Source of the DNA: Paenibacillus tundrae
GTDB lineage: Bacteria; Bacillota; Bacilli; Paenibacillales; Paenibacillaceae
Length of the DNA stretch: 64,000 bases
Direction: 5' to 3'
NCBI RefSeq assembly: GCF_030812775.1
Contig: NZ_JAUSTI010000006.1
Span: 124,001 to 188,000, forward strand
In this document: positions 28,109 through 36,255 of the stretch, piece by piece
How positions within the stretch are numbered: position 1 is the first letter of the stretch
Layout: every line of letters starts with the position of its first letter
Made by a program: the position numbers and the translations under genes
Notes under the pieces: model-generated
What the model was told of the DNA's origin: nothing
Databases searched by the model: none
The model's input: only the letters and a program-made list of their open reading frames with translations

Positions 28109-28271
28109 CTAGTAAGAGTTACTCCAAACGCTAAACGTATGGTATGCCAACGTTATACATATTTTTGCTGCGTTACCCATTATGCTACGATAAATGAATC
28201 AATTTCATAATACCTTTAGCTGCTTCAATCAAGGCTAGGTATAGATCAAAACGGTGGGAGTGAAGGGTCAT

Positions 28272-29495
28272 ATGTTGAATCAGACTTATTGGTTAACAAA
28301 CGTAAATTTGGAGCAGAGTTATGTGATGGATGGACAAGAAGTGACCGGAACACGGACAAGCTTATGTCACCTTCGCATTGAGAACGGACTTATTGCAGAG
28401 ATCATAGGTATTGAAACAGCGCTTCAGAGTGCACTACCCAAATACGATTGTCACGGTCTGTTGTTGCTTCCTTCGTTCGAAGAGGCCCATATTCATCTGG
28501 ACAAAACATATTACGGAGAGCCGTGGCAGGCGGTTAAGCGCATAGGCAGCATCTTCGAACGGATTGAGGAGGAGCGGCAGTTGCTCCCGAAATTATTGCC
28601 TGAAGCTAGAGGTCAGGCAGAGCATATTTTACAGCTTATTCAGCGCTTAGGCTCTACGCATGTAAGGAGTCACTGTAACATTGAGCCAGTGAGTGGACTG
28701 AAACGGTTAGAAGCAACCAAACAGGCATTGGATGCATTCTCGGGCAAACTTTCTTCCGAAATTGTCGCTTTTCCACAGCATGGACTTCTTCGCTCTGGTT
28801 CTACAGCCTTGATGGATCAGGCTATGGCTGAAGGTGCAACGCATGTAGGTGGACTAGATCCAGCTACTGTGGACGGAGATGTCGAGAGATCGTTGCATGC
28901 GATGGTCGAACTGGCTGTCCGTTATCAGGCGGGTATTGATATCCATCTGCATGAACGTGATGAAGCTGGGAAGCAAACGTTGCAACAATTAGTTAAGCTA
29001 ACTGAACAGGCAGGGCTTCATGGAAAAGTCACGGTGAGTCATGCGTTCTGGTTCGCTCATGCGGACGCGCAGGAGGCGGAAGAGATGGCCATTCAGATGG
29101 CATCCCTTGGTATGCGTGTGGCATCTACTGTGCCAATTGGCAGAATGATGATGCCTCTTCCGATGCTTCACCGCCATGGGGTGAAGGTCAAGCTGGGAAC
29201 CGATAGTTTGACGGATCACTGGTCACCTTTTGGGAATGGGGATCAATTGGAGAAAGCGGGACGTTACGCAGAATTGTACGGATATTCAGATGAGCTTTCC
29301 TTGGCTCAATCGCTAGGATTCGTCACGGGTGGCATAACTCCAATCGACGCTCAAGGGAATCAGGTTTGGCCGAAGGTAGGCGATACAGCTAGCTTTATGC
29401 TGGTTCACGCGAGTTGTTCCGCCGAGGCGGTTGCTCGAAGAGCCAAACGGCAGACCGTATGGTATGAAGGGCAATTGGTGAGTGGATCAATATAA
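28272..29495 (+). CDS. CodA-like amidohydrolase (cytosine-deaminase superfamily)
   Basis: 407 residues from ATG 28272 (AAGGG upstream; GTG 28254 and 28260 are in frame). Metal and active-site motifs of the cytosine deaminase branch are present in order: AHIHLDK (about 72-78), FPQHG, DIHLHERDEAG, SHAFWFAH and GTDSLTDHWSPFG (Asp that binds the catalytic metal). These line up with HVHLDT, FPQDG, HCDE, SHA and GSDNIRDPWYPYG of CodA, but several substrate-site residues differ, so the substrate need not be cytosine; other N-heterocycles are possible. No transport or pyrimidine gene is adjacent. Confidence 0.82.
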   Translation: MLNQTYWLTNVNLEQSYVMDGQEVTGTRTSLCHLRIENGLIAEIIGIETALQSALPKYDCHGLLLLPSFEEAHIHLDKTYYGEPWQAVKRIGSIFERIEEERQLLPKLLPEARGQAEHILQLIQRLGSTHVRSHCNIEPVSGLKRLEATKQALDAFSGKLSSEIVAFPQHGLLRSGSTALMDQAMAEGATHVGGLDPATVDGDVERSLHAMVELAVRYQAGIDIHLHERDEAGKQTLQQLVKLTEQAGLHGKVTVSHAFWFAHADAQEAEEMAIQMASLGMRVASTVPIGRMMMPLPMLHRHGVKVKLGTDSLTDHWSPFGNGDQLEKAGRYAELYGYSDELSLAQSLGFVTGGITPIDAQGNQVWPKVGDTASFMLVHASCSAEAVARRAKRQTVWYEGQLVSGSI

Positions 29496-29539
29496 ACTAG
29501 ACTATTCAATGTTTTGTACGGAGATGGAGTATACATCAG

Positions 29540-29562
29540 CCACGGGAAACCGTGGTTTTTTT
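29540..29562 (+). terminator. Rho-independent terminator after the amidohydrolase
   Basis: CCACGG, GAAA loop, CCGTGG, then seven T. A textbook GNRA-capped terminator. Confidence 0.8.
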
Positions 29563-29688
29563 GTTCCATATATTATATGTCCACAAAAGACTATCTGGGT
29601 TATGATGGAAGTATATGAAATATTTCAATGAAAGGCAGCTGGAATCTTCGTGAAGACAAAATGATAGATTTAACAAGAGAGGTGCAGC

Positions 29689-30564
29689 ATGCGAGCCAAT
29701 ACACCGTATTGTTTAATCCAAGCAGATCCATCTACATATGCAGCTTACTTCGCCACGTATCGCAAAAATGTCTGGTTCAGACCGAGTTGGTCGGACATTC
29801 ATTCTATGATGCTTGAAGCAACGGATTGTTACTGGATCTACAGAGCAGAGCAGCGAATCGCGGGAATTTCTTTGGTTGATGATGAGTTAGGTTCCTTATT
29901 TATGGTTCCACCGCATACGTTAACGAAGGAAATTGTTGAGTTTCTAAAAAATCATATGATTCTCAAGAAAAGCAAACCTGATCAGTTACATGCCTATAAT
30001 GTTATGCCTGAACATATTTCGTTATTTGAACATGCTGAATTCAACAGGCTGAGCACGCGGAAATGTATGATCAGGCCTACTGAGCCATTGGAAAATCCTC
30101 TGACATCGAAGCTAAAGCGTATTCGACCTGAAAGAGGCCATATGCCCAAACTAGCTGAAATGATGATCGAGGCTTATCGTGGCGGCGTAGAAGAGCAGTC
30201 GATGGATCATTGTCAGAATAACCTCGCATATTATTTTGATCATTATGAGCAGGATGAACTGCGCGCTGCTTCTTCTATTTTGGTTGAGCAAGATACAGAG
30301 CGTATGATTGGATTCTGTCTTGTAACCTTGTGGGAAGAGTTACCTCTAATTTATGATATCGCTGTGACACCAGCCTATCGATCAGAGGGACTTGGAAGAT
30401 ACTTGTTACAACATGCAATAACGACCTTAGCACCTCTGTATCCTGTCATTCGCCTGTTCGTTACCCAGGGCAATCCCGCCGAGCATTTGTATACTAAAGT
30501 GGGCTTCCTATCTGGTGAGGAACTGTCTCATCTCGTATGGTTTGGAAAGAATCATCGAAGTTGA
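29689..30564 (+). CDS. GNAT-family acetyltransferase (two-domain)
   Basis: 291 residues from ATG 29689 with AGAGGTG upstream. The C-terminal half (about 145-285) is a GNAT fold, with the acetyl-CoA-binding motif A as DIAVTPAYRSEGLGRYLLQHAI (R/Q-x-x-G-x-G/A pattern). The N-terminal half (about 1-130) looks like a degenerate second GNAT domain (YWIYRAEQRIAGISLVDDELGSLFMVPPHT), as in tandem acetyltransferases. Substrate unknown. It begins a stretch of small accessory genes that includes two further GNATs. Confidence 0.78.
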   Translation: MRANTPYCLIQADPSTYAAYFATYRKNVWFRPSWSDIHSMMLEATDCYWIYRAEQRIAGISLVDDELGSLFMVPPHTLTKEIVEFLKNHMILKKSKPDQLHAYNVMPEHISLFEHAEFNRLSTRKCMIRPTEPLENPLTSKLKRIRPERGHMPKLAEMMIEAYRGGVEEQSMDHCQNNLAYYFDHYEQDELRAASSILVEQDTERMIGFCLVTLWEELPLIYDIAVTPAYRSEGLGRYLLQHAITTLAPLYPVIRLFVTQGNPAEHLYTKVGFLSGEELSHLVWFGKNHRS

Positions 30565-30603
30565 TATGACCGAACATATGCTGGTTCAGAGGAGAAACAA
30601 CTT

Positions 30604-31098
30604 ATGAAAAGAACACGGTCTATACGTAGGATGATCTATGTCGATCAAGAAGGTCAAAGCAGAAGGCGGATACATCTGGCTAGGAAACTCATTGTAGCTC
30701 TCTTAACCTCGCTTAGTTTTGCCTTTATTGTGAGTATTCCTTCAGTAAGTGATATGGAAGGCTTCAGAGTCTATATGATCGTAGTTCTGTTATTTGGTAC
30801 ACCGCCTATCTTGCTAATCGGTATCCCAAGCTCTATTCTATTAGACAAGTGGTTAGCCCCGGTACTCAAGAAAAACAAAGTGTACTTCATAGGGATACAT
30901 GTGATCGCTTATGCGATGGTTGGTTTCCTAGGTACTTATGTATACCTTTTCGCGCTGAATATCGGTAAAGTGATAGAGGTTAGAGAAGTCTTGTTCATGA
31001 CCTTATATGGGATTATTGCTGCGGTGCTATTTTTCTTCATTGATGTAGGTGTAAAGGTCTTAGTCCAAGCACGAAATGCATATAACGAGCAGAGGTGA
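30604..31098 (+). CDS. Small integral membrane protein, four helices
   Basis: 164 residues. A basic cytoplasmic N-terminus (KRTRSIRR...SRRRIHLARK) is followed by four predicted membrane helices (about 27-45, 54-76, 92-118 and 128-152). No catalytic motif or transport signature is visible and I cannot place the family. The stop codon is 5 nt before the start of the GNAT gene, so the two are co-translated; with the upstream GNAT they form a likely three-gene unit. Confidence 0.65.
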   Translation: MKRTRSIRRMIYVDQEGQSRRRIHLARKLIVALLTSLSFAFIVSIPSVSDMEGFRVYMIVVLLFGTPPILLIGIPSSILLDKWLAPVLKKNKVYFIGIHVIAYAMVGFLGTYVYLFALNIGKVIEVREVLFMTLYGIIAAVLFFFIDVGVKVLVQARNAYNEQR

Positions 31099-31103
31099 TG
31101 TAC

Positions 31104-31532
31104 ATGATTCGAGAAGCTGAGGGTAAGGATGCTATTGCAGTTGAACGACTATATCAAGAATTGTTACCGAATCATTCTGATATTCATGTGTTGCCTGAAC
31201 GATTGGAAGAGATTCGAATTAACCCGAACAGCTATCTGTTTGTATATGAGGTGGATGGAAGTCTTGTGGGGGCGGCGCATTTACATATTTGTTTGGATGC
31301 ACTGAGTGGAACGAGACCCTTTGGTGTAGTTGAACGAGTGATCGTGACGCAGGAAATGCAGGGCAGAGGATATGGTTCGAGATTAATGGAGCACCTGGAA
31401 GAAGTCTGCAAGGAGAAAAATTGCGTTAAAGTGTTCTTTACGAGCAATGCATTGCGGCAAGACGCACATCAATTTTATGAAAAGTTGGGTTATGATGGCG
31501 AAGCAAGTAAGGCATTTAAGAAGTACCTGTAG
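31104..31532 (+). CDS. GNAT-family acetyltransferase
   Basis: 142 residues starting at ATG 31104, with AGAGGTG 6 nt upstream (the site lies inside the preceding gene). Single GNAT domain: IREAEGKDAIAVERLYQELLP at the N-terminus, beta-strand LVGAAHLHICLD, motif A VERVIVTQEMQGRGYGSRLMEHLEE, and the closing FYEKLGYDG. Length and pattern match small-molecule or peptide N-acetyltransferases of the Acetyltransf_1 family. Substrate unknown. Confidence 0.85.
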   Translation: MIREAEGKDAIAVERLYQELLPNHSDIHVLPERLEEIRINPNSYLFVYEVDGSLVGAAHLHICLDALSGTRPFGVVERVIVTQEMQGRGYGSRLMEHLEEVCKEKNCVKVFFTSNALRQDAHQFYEKLGYDGEASKAFKKYL

Positions 31533-31576
31533 AAGCGGATTTCGTATCTAGTAGTGTTCGAGAAAGGGGAGATACC

Positions 31577-31658
31577 ATGAAGTTTGTCATAACAGGTTTA
31601 TCGATCTGCTCTATGCAAAGTCAGTACGTATGAACAACGGCGGTTGTTTGCATAGAGC
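31577..31658 (+). promoter_or_regulatory. Candidate leader peptide ORF overlapping a 12-bp hairpin
   Basis: AAGGGGAG precedes ATG 31577, which opens an 18-codon ORF (MKFVITGLSICSMQSQYV) ending at TGA 31631-31633. The second half of this ORF is the left arm of a perfect hairpin: GCTCTATGCAAA (31608-31619) with TTTGCATAGAGC (31647-31658), extended outside by GTTTA/TAAAC. The stop codon falls in the loop. Ribosome movement would therefore open or close the hairpin, as in attenuators. It is located between a GNAT gene and the CD3324-like gene at 31755. A plain terminator is the alternative, but no T tract follows. Confidence 0.35.
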
Positions 31659-31754
31659 CTAAACGTTAGATCCGCCTTCATTTTCTGCACGAAAAAAGAG
31701 TTCATCGATTGACTTTGCTACCTTAAATATCAATCTTTTTAAGGAGCGAGCCAG

Positions 31755-32030
31755 ATGAAATATACAAATGCTGATTCATTATTACCAGAAGAGTTATTAC
31801 GAGAGATCCAACGTTATGTGCATGGTGGGGTGATCTATATCCCGAAACGCAAGGATACCTATTCAAAATGGGGAGAACAATCGGGCACCCGGGTTATGCT
31901 GAACCTAAGAAATCGCGAAATACGTGAGAAGTTTGCTGAAGGTTCTACGGTAGATCAGCTGGTCGATCAATACGCGTTATCTTCGGACAGTATCAAAAAG
32001 ATTGTATATTCTCGCAAAAATAAATCGTAA
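31755..32030 (+). CDS. CD3324-family small HTH protein (Mor-like)
   Basis: 91 residues with AAGGAG about 10 nt upstream. The sequence follows the CD3324/Mor-activator-like pattern: an N-terminal helix ending in LREIQRYVHGGVIYIPKR (about 15-32), then WGEQSGTRVMLNLRNREIREKFAEGSTVDQLVDQYALSSDSIKKIVY, a helix-turn-helix near residues 52-85. Expected to bind DNA, probably as a small transcription factor; its target is unknown. It is the first gene after the hairpin leader at 31577-31658 and ends at a strong terminator. Confidence 0.8.
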   Translation: MKYTNADSLLPEELLREIQRYVHGGVIYIPKRKDTYSKWGEQSGTRVMLNLRNREIREKFAEGSTVDQLVDQYALSSDSIKKIVYSRKNKS

Positions 32031-32036
32031 ATCATG

Positions 32037-32073
32037 AAAATCCATGTTAGAGCAACGTCTAATGTGGATTTTT
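32037..32073 (+). terminator. Terminator after the CD3324-like gene
   Basis: A 15-bp stem of AAAATCCATGTTAGA with TCTAATGTGGATTTT (two G-U pairs), loop GCAACG, ending in a T run. Confidence 0.8.
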
Positions 32074-32195
32074 ACGTATGTAAAGAATGACTCCTAACCA
32101 AGTAGTATCTATTTTTAGCGTTCTAAGTGTCCTTATACTGATACTGAACTATCGCATGCTTAATATACAACTCATATCGAGAGGATGGAACATCA

Positions 32196-32744
32196 ATGAA
32201 TATTACTATTGAATTAACCAATGAACAAACGAAATTCATCATTAACAATCTGTATCCCATGTACTTGCACGATCTGTCTGAAATCTGGGGATTCAAACCT
32301 AACGCCTATGGAATTTTTGAAGAAGATGAGACGAGGACATTGGCAGAGCAAAATAAGGTTTTTGATATCTGGTGGTCGAAGCCAGGCGTACTGTATCCAT
32401 ATTTAATAAGAGTAGAGGGTATCCCAGCAGGATTTGCGTTGGTGGCGACACCACCCTACACACCTCATGGCAGCGACTTCTATATGAATGAATTTTTTAT
32501 TTTGCGACCATACCGTGGGAAGGGAATTGCTGAACATGCGGCTATTCAGGTGTTGAACCAACACCGAGGCACGTGGGAGGTGCAGACGAATGCAACGGAA
32601 ATCAATGTTAGGGCCCAGCAATTTTGGAAAAAGACATTGGAGCGATATACACTCGGAATGTACCAACAAGACACACTGGAAGCTGATAAGGATGGAACGA
32701 AATTGAAGTTCACCTTAAACAATCAACGGATCAAATTAGGATAA
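32196..32744 (+). CDS. GNAT-family acetyltransferase
   Basis: 182 residues from ATG 32196 with GAGAGGATGG upstream. Recognisable GNAT elements: strand YLIRVEGIPAGFALVATPP (about 68-86), FFILRPYRGKGIAEHAAIQVLNQHRGTWEVQTN (motif A with R-x-x-G-I-A, about 102-130), then ATEINVRAQQFWKKTLERYT, the usual motif B. It belongs to the group whose members often carry a long N-terminal helix (TIELTNEQTKFIINNLYPMYLHDLSE). Substrate unknown. Confidence 0.85.
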   Translation: MNITIELTNEQTKFIINNLYPMYLHDLSEIWGFKPNAYGIFEEDETRTLAEQNKVFDIWWSKPGVLYPYLIRVEGIPAGFALVATPPYTPHGSDFYMNEFFILRPYRGKGIAEHAAIQVLNQHRGTWEVQTNATEINVRAQQFWKKTLERYTLGMYQQDTLEADKDGTKLKFTLNNQRIKLG

Positions 32745-32827
32745 TTACGGTAAATCTGTAGTCAATTCGTGTATAATTCATAGGAGTAGATGGGGATGAG
32801 TGGAATGAAGGGAGTGAAAATTACGTT

Positions 32828-33250
32828 ATGGTACAACCAAAAACAAAAGAAACCGACGGCAGTGTCATTGAGTTTATTGAACGTGTGGAGAGCCCGAAGA
32901 AACGTGAGGATGCGTATCAATTATTAGATATTTATACAGAAACAACGGGATATGAAGCCAAAATGTGGGGGCCGAGTATTATTGGATTCGGCAGCTATCA
33001 TTATCGATATGAATCAGGACATGAAGGTGATGCACCGCTGGTCGGTTTTTCACCCCGTAAAGCCAAAATCAGTTTATATTTTGCCACAGGAGATACGGAG
33101 CGAGAAGCACTATTGAGCAATTTAGGTAAACATACGACTGGCAAAGCGTGTGTATACATTAACAAAGTTGCAGACATTGACGTGCTTGTATTACAAGCGT
33201 TGATTACACAGTCGGTGAGTTTCTTGCAGGAAAAGTATCCGAGTCATTAG
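32828..33250 (+). CDS. DUF1801-domain protein
   Basis: 140 residues from ATG 32828. The DUF1801 (YdhG-like) pattern is clear: SPKKREDAYQLLDIYTETTGYEAKMWGPSIIGFGSYHYRYESG (about 23-66), LVGFSPRKAKISLYF (about 75-89), and the late LGKHTTGKACVYINKVADID (about 103-122). The family is small, cytoplasmic and functionally uncharacterised; some members resemble iron-carrier frataxin-like folds, but that is family knowledge, not visible here. Confidence 0.85.
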   Translation: MVQPKTKETDGSVIEFIERVESPKKREDAYQLLDIYTETTGYEAKMWGPSIIGFGSYHYRYESGHEGDAPLVGFSPRKAKISLYFATGDTEREALLSNLGKHTTGKACVYINKVADIDVLVLQALITQSVSFLQEKYPSH

Positions 33251-33325
33251 AGTGATTAGCTACGGCTGAATGACGAGCAGGTCAATAGTTGTAAGCTAAT
33301 TCTGTAAAGATTGGAGGATATAGAA

Positions 33326-33616
33326 TTGAAGATCAATTATAGAATTTTTAATATATCAACATGGTTAACGGTCTTATCTGTATTGCTCCTTCCTGGAAAA
33401 GTATACAACGAAGGAATATCGCGGACAGAATACGGGTTCCCGTTTCGATTCTTTACGCAATATCATCCGGGACATTCAACGGGTCATCCTTGGTTTATGG
33501 CAGGAGTATCCATTGGGCTAGGTGCGTTCATTATTAATGTACTGATGATTTATTTCTTCATACACGTTGGTATATACATTAAGAACAGATGGAGTTCATC
33601 TCGTGTGGAACAGTAA
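33326..33616 (+). CDS. Small membrane protein, two helices
   Basis: About 96 residues. I choose TTG 33326 because GGAGGA lies 7 nt upstream; TTG 33311 is in frame but has no site. Hydrophobic segments at about 10-25 and 60-85 flank an extracellular loop with EYGFPFRFFTQYHPGHSTGHPWF. I do not recognise the family. The stop codon overlaps the start of a terminator, so the gene is an independent unit. Confidence 0.6.
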   Translation: MKINYRIFNISTWLTVLSVLLLPGKVYNEGISRTEYGFPFRFFTQYHPGHSTGHPWFMAGVSIGLGAFIINVLMIYFFIHVGIYIKNRWSSSRVEQ

Positions 33617-33637
33617 CCGCGAAGCACGCGGTTTTTT
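33615..33637 (+). terminator. Terminator overlapping the preceding stop codon
   Basis: AACCGCG, AAGCA loop, CGCGGTT, then TTTTCG. The first base of the stem lies in the stop codon of the small membrane protein gene. Confidence 0.7.
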
Positions 33638-33722
33638 CGTTTTTGCGCATAACATGATCACATGAGGAGGGATAACTCAATTTTAAATTCGGGAATTTTC
33701 GAGTAGAAAGGATGGAGTTATT

Positions 33723-34220
33723 ATGGAGCAAGCGGCTTATATCTCTGAAAATACGTTACAACTTATATCTCTGCATGATTGTTTGATAAAAGAGGTGGTC
33801 GTATCCGGTTCGGATCTAATCTTAACGTTTGGACATATTGATGTGCTCGCAGATCATCCTCTGAATTCGACTGGACTAAGCATGTGCACGGGAGAAGCGA
33901 AGCTTCGGTTTGAACATGCCGAGGGTATTACGTCTGTCTTGTATGATACTTCTGAGAGTGCTAAGCAAGACGACCCTGATGCGGAAGAAGACTCTCATCC
34001 GAGAGAAGTCGACATGCTAGAGATATTAGAGGATTTTGAAGTGTTACAGCATTCGGAGCAGCTTCACCCGAATGGATATGTACATCGGTTCGAGGGTATT
34101 GGATCGGTTAAACACAACACAGATTATGCTTACGTTGTGATTCGTTGTAATCGTGTGACAGTTGAATGGAATGAGTTCACAGATAAAGCTTGGTTCGAAG
34201 GTTGGGCTGAAGATAAGTAG
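33723..34220 (+). CDS. Hypothetical acidic protein, immunity-like composition
   Basis: 165 residues from ATG 33723 with GGATGGAG about 7 nt upstream. A compact all-beta N-terminal half (ISLHDCLIKEVVVSGSDLILTFGHIDVL) leads to a strongly acidic middle (about 80-105) and a C-terminal region rich in aromatic residues (VTVEWNEFTDKAWFEGWAEDK). The opening SLHDC resembles small cytoplasmic proteins found near contact-dependent toxin immunity genes, but I cannot name a family. No signal peptide or membrane segment. Confidence 0.6.
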   Translation: MEQAAYISENTLQLISLHDCLIKEVVVSGSDLILTFGHIDVLADHPLNSTGLSMCTGEAKLRFEHAEGITSVLYDTSESAKQDDPDAEEDSHPREVDMLEILEDFEVLQHSEQLHPNGYVHRFEGIGSVKHNTDYAYVVIRCNRVTVEWNEFTDKAWFEGWAEDK

Positions 34221-34262
34221 AGGGTGTGAGAGAACTAAGCACGCTTGAGAGGGGATCTGAAA

Positions 34263-34391
34263 GTGTTCTGGATTGGGATTATATTAATTATAGGGTTAGC
34301 TGGCATTCTCGGGAATCAACAAGTAGGTTTAAGAAAAATGGAATCTCTTCAAAAATCGCTTGAGGAGATTGAACGTAAACTTGAACGGTAA
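34263..34391 (+). CDS. 42-residue single-pass membrane protein
   Basis: GTG 34263 with GAGAGGGG about 8 nt upstream; ends at TAA 34389-34391. The peptide has one membrane helix (about 2-17: FWIGIILIIGLAGILG) and then an amphipathic coiled-coil-like tail (MESLQKSLEEIERKLER). This build is typical of small membrane proteins of Firmicutes. It sits 42 nt after the acidic hypothetical gene and 72 nt before the next, so it may share their transcript. Confidence 0.6.
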   Translation: MFWIGIILIIGLAGILGNQQVGLRKMESLQKSLEEIERKLER

Positions 34392-34463
34392 GAGGAATCC
34401 TCAACAACCTGTCCTAAATCCTCATGTCTCGCATAGGTATGGTATAGAGGGAGCGTGATGAGG

Positions 34464-34811
34464 ATGGAACAGAAGGTACGGGATTATTTTGAGTTGAAAC
34501 AGCAGCAAAAGGAGATCGAGCAACGTCTTTCTGTCCTACGGGATGACATCTTGGGGTACTGCGCAGAGCAAGGTGTGTATGAGACAGAACTTGGTGGGTA
34601 TGTTGTAAAAACGGTGCTACAGCAGCGGAAGGAATATGATGAGCAGAAGCTATACGCAATTCTTCCCGATCCTGAAATCTGGCGTTTACTGTCCAAGGTG
34701 GACAACAACAAGCTCAAGAGTCTACTCAAGCTCAATGTGCTCTCCGAGGAACAGATTAGTTCAGCAGTTACCGTGAAGCCAATCACCTTATTACAGGTGG
34801 ACAAGCTGTAA
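34464..34811 (+). CDS. Hypothetical coiled-coil protein
   Basis: About 115 residues; ATG 34464 or 34458 both follow GAGGGAG closely. An N-terminal helix rich in Lys/Glu/Gln (KVRDYFELKQQQKEIEQRLSVLRDDILGYC) forms a likely coiled coil, followed by a small domain with EYDEQKLYAILPDPEIWRLLSKVDNNKLKSLLKL. No enzyme motif is seen. Similar short helical proteins occur beside phage genes, but no phage gene is adjacent here. Function unassigned. Confidence 0.62.
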   Translation: MEQKVRDYFELKQQQKEIEQRLSVLRDDILGYCAEQGVYETELGGYVVKTVLQQRKEYDEQKLYAILPDPEIWRLLSKVDNNKLKSLLKLNVLSEEQISSAVTVKPITLLQVDKL

Positions 34812-34966
34812 GTCACCAGGAAACGAATTAAGTAAATTAAGCGAGTTAAATGAGTTAAGCGCCTTCCACATCCATTGTCGTCTGTAGCGACGAATGAGGA
34901 GAGGCGTATTTTTGTATGAACAGACGTTTAGTTCAATCTATGGGGGTAAGAAGTTTAATTTGTTCA

Positions 34967-34981
34967 TAGTAAGCGCATTCA
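34967..34981 (+). promoter_or_regulatory. CcpA cre-like site upstream of the xylanase
   Basis: TAGTAAGCGCATTCA matches WTGNAANCGNWWNCA at 14 of 15 positions, 45 nt before the xylanase start. Confidence 0.45.
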
Positions 34982-35026
34982 TAAACGGATATGATGAAGT
35001 TAAAACCTTCCGGGGAGGAATGAAAC

Positions 35027-36058
35027 ATGTCGCAAGAGATTCCATCTTTACACTATGCATTCCGAGACAATTTCAAAATTGGTGCCGCTGTTCACACAGG
35101 CCTTATACGCACAGAAGGTGATTTCATTGCCCGTCATTATAACAGCATCACTGCAGAGAATCAGATGAAGTTTGAAGAGATCCATCCGGAAGAGGAGCGT
35201 TATGCGTTTGAGGCAGGCGATGAAATCGTTGATTTCGCCGTTCGTAACGGAATGTCCGTTCGTGGACATACGTTAGTATGGCATAATCAGACGTCAGATT
35301 GGGTTTTTCAAGATCCAGCTGGTGGCACGGCGTCAAGAGAATTATTGCTGTCACGCCTGAAGTCACATATCGATACAGTGGTTGGACGTTACAAAGGTCA
35401 TATCAGCGCCTGGGATGTTGTTAATGAAGCCATTGAAGATAAAACAGATCTGACGATGCGTGACACCAAGTGGCTTCAGATTCTGGGGGAAGATTATCTG
35501 CTGGAAGCGTTCCGTTTAGCTCATGCGGCTGATCCTCAAGCACTGCTATTCTATAACGATTATAATGAGACTGATCCGGTCAAGCGGGAAAAGATTTACG
35601 AACTGGTCAAAGGTTTATTGGAAAAGGGAGCACCTATTCATGGGATTGGTATGCAGGGGCACTGGAATATTCATGGTCCATCCATTGAGGATATTCGCAT
35701 GGCGATCGAACGTTATGCTTCACTGAATGTGCAACTTCACATTACAGAACTGGATCTGTCTGTATTCCGCCATGAAGATCGAAGAACCGATCTGATCGAA
35801 CCAACCGCTGAGATGATGGAGCTACAGGAACAACGCTATGAAGAGATCTTCCGTCTCTTCCTTGAGTATCAAGCTTCGATTACTTCAGTCACGTTCTGGG
35901 GAACATCGGATCACTACACGTGGTTAGACAACTTCCCTGTGCGTGGACGCAAGAACTGGCCTTTCGTATTTGATCAACAGCGACAGCCCAAAGAATCGTT
36001 CTGGCGCCTGCTAAACGCTGCAAAAGGCAGTGTACCTACAAGCGAGGGGATTTCTTAA
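35027..36058 (+). CDS. GH10 endo-1,4-beta-xylanase without signal peptide
   Basis: 343 residues. The single GH10 catalytic barrel carries the acid/base Glu134 in WDVVNEA and the nucleophile Glu241 in HITELDLS; substrate-binding HTLVWHNQ (about 81-88) is intact. GGGGAGG precedes ATG 35027. There is no signal peptide, so it should act in the cytoplasm on imported xylo-oligosaccharides. This matches the XynA2-type intracellular GH10 of the aldouronate cluster described in Paenibacillus JDR-2. It is followed by a terminator and then the regulator-kinase-regulator-transporter genes. The partner alpha-glucuronidase (aguA) and xylosidase are not in the window. Confidence 0.93.
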   Translation: MSQEIPSLHYAFRDNFKIGAAVHTGLIRTEGDFIARHYNSITAENQMKFEEIHPEEERYAFEAGDEIVDFAVRNGMSVRGHTLVWHNQTSDWVFQDPAGGTASRELLLSRLKSHIDTVVGRYKGHISAWDVVNEAIEDKTDLTMRDTKWLQILGEDYLLEAFRLAHAADPQALLFYNDYNETDPVKREKIYELVKGLLEKGAPIHGIGMQGHWNIHGPSIEDIRMAIERYASLNVQLHITELDLSVFRHEDRRTDLIEPTAEMMELQEQRYEEIFRLFLEYQASITSVTFWGTSDHYTWLDNFPVRGRKNWPFVFDQQRQPKESFWRLLNAAKGSVPTSEGIS

Positions 36059-36123
36059 ATCGGTGAGTTTCGCATAACGGAGGATACCAATAGCTGTGTT
36101 AGAGGTGTTCTGAATAACGGAGG

Positions 36124-36170
36124 GCCTTACTCATCCAAACCTTATCTAAGGTCGTGGAGGTAAGGCTTTT
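36124..36170 (+). terminator. Terminator after the xylanase gene
   Basis: GCCTTAC (36124-36130) pairs with GTAAGGC (36160-36166) enclosing a smaller ACCTTA/TAAGGT stem, followed by TTTTC. Confidence 0.55.
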
Positions 36171-36255
36171 CAAGATTCCTGTAGAAAAATTTCTATTGTC
36201 GCATGGGTCACATAATGCCATACTGGATACAAAAATGGAAATGGAAGGTGGGTTC

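Noticed and set aside
29628-29816. Plus-strand 62-codon frame overlapping the start of the two-domain GNAT
   Set aside because: No well-placed ribosome site, and it overlaps a gene with strong signals in another frame.
34830-34862. Short GTTAA-type direct repeats before the xylanase leader
   Set aside because: Only a few imperfect units in AT-rich DNA; no spacer regularity, so neither CRISPR nor an iteron origin.
36154-36255. Upstream extension of the first xylan-locus regulator
   Set aside because: The extra 34 codons have no ribosome site and overlap a terminator hairpin; the ATG at 36256 gives the standard receiver start.
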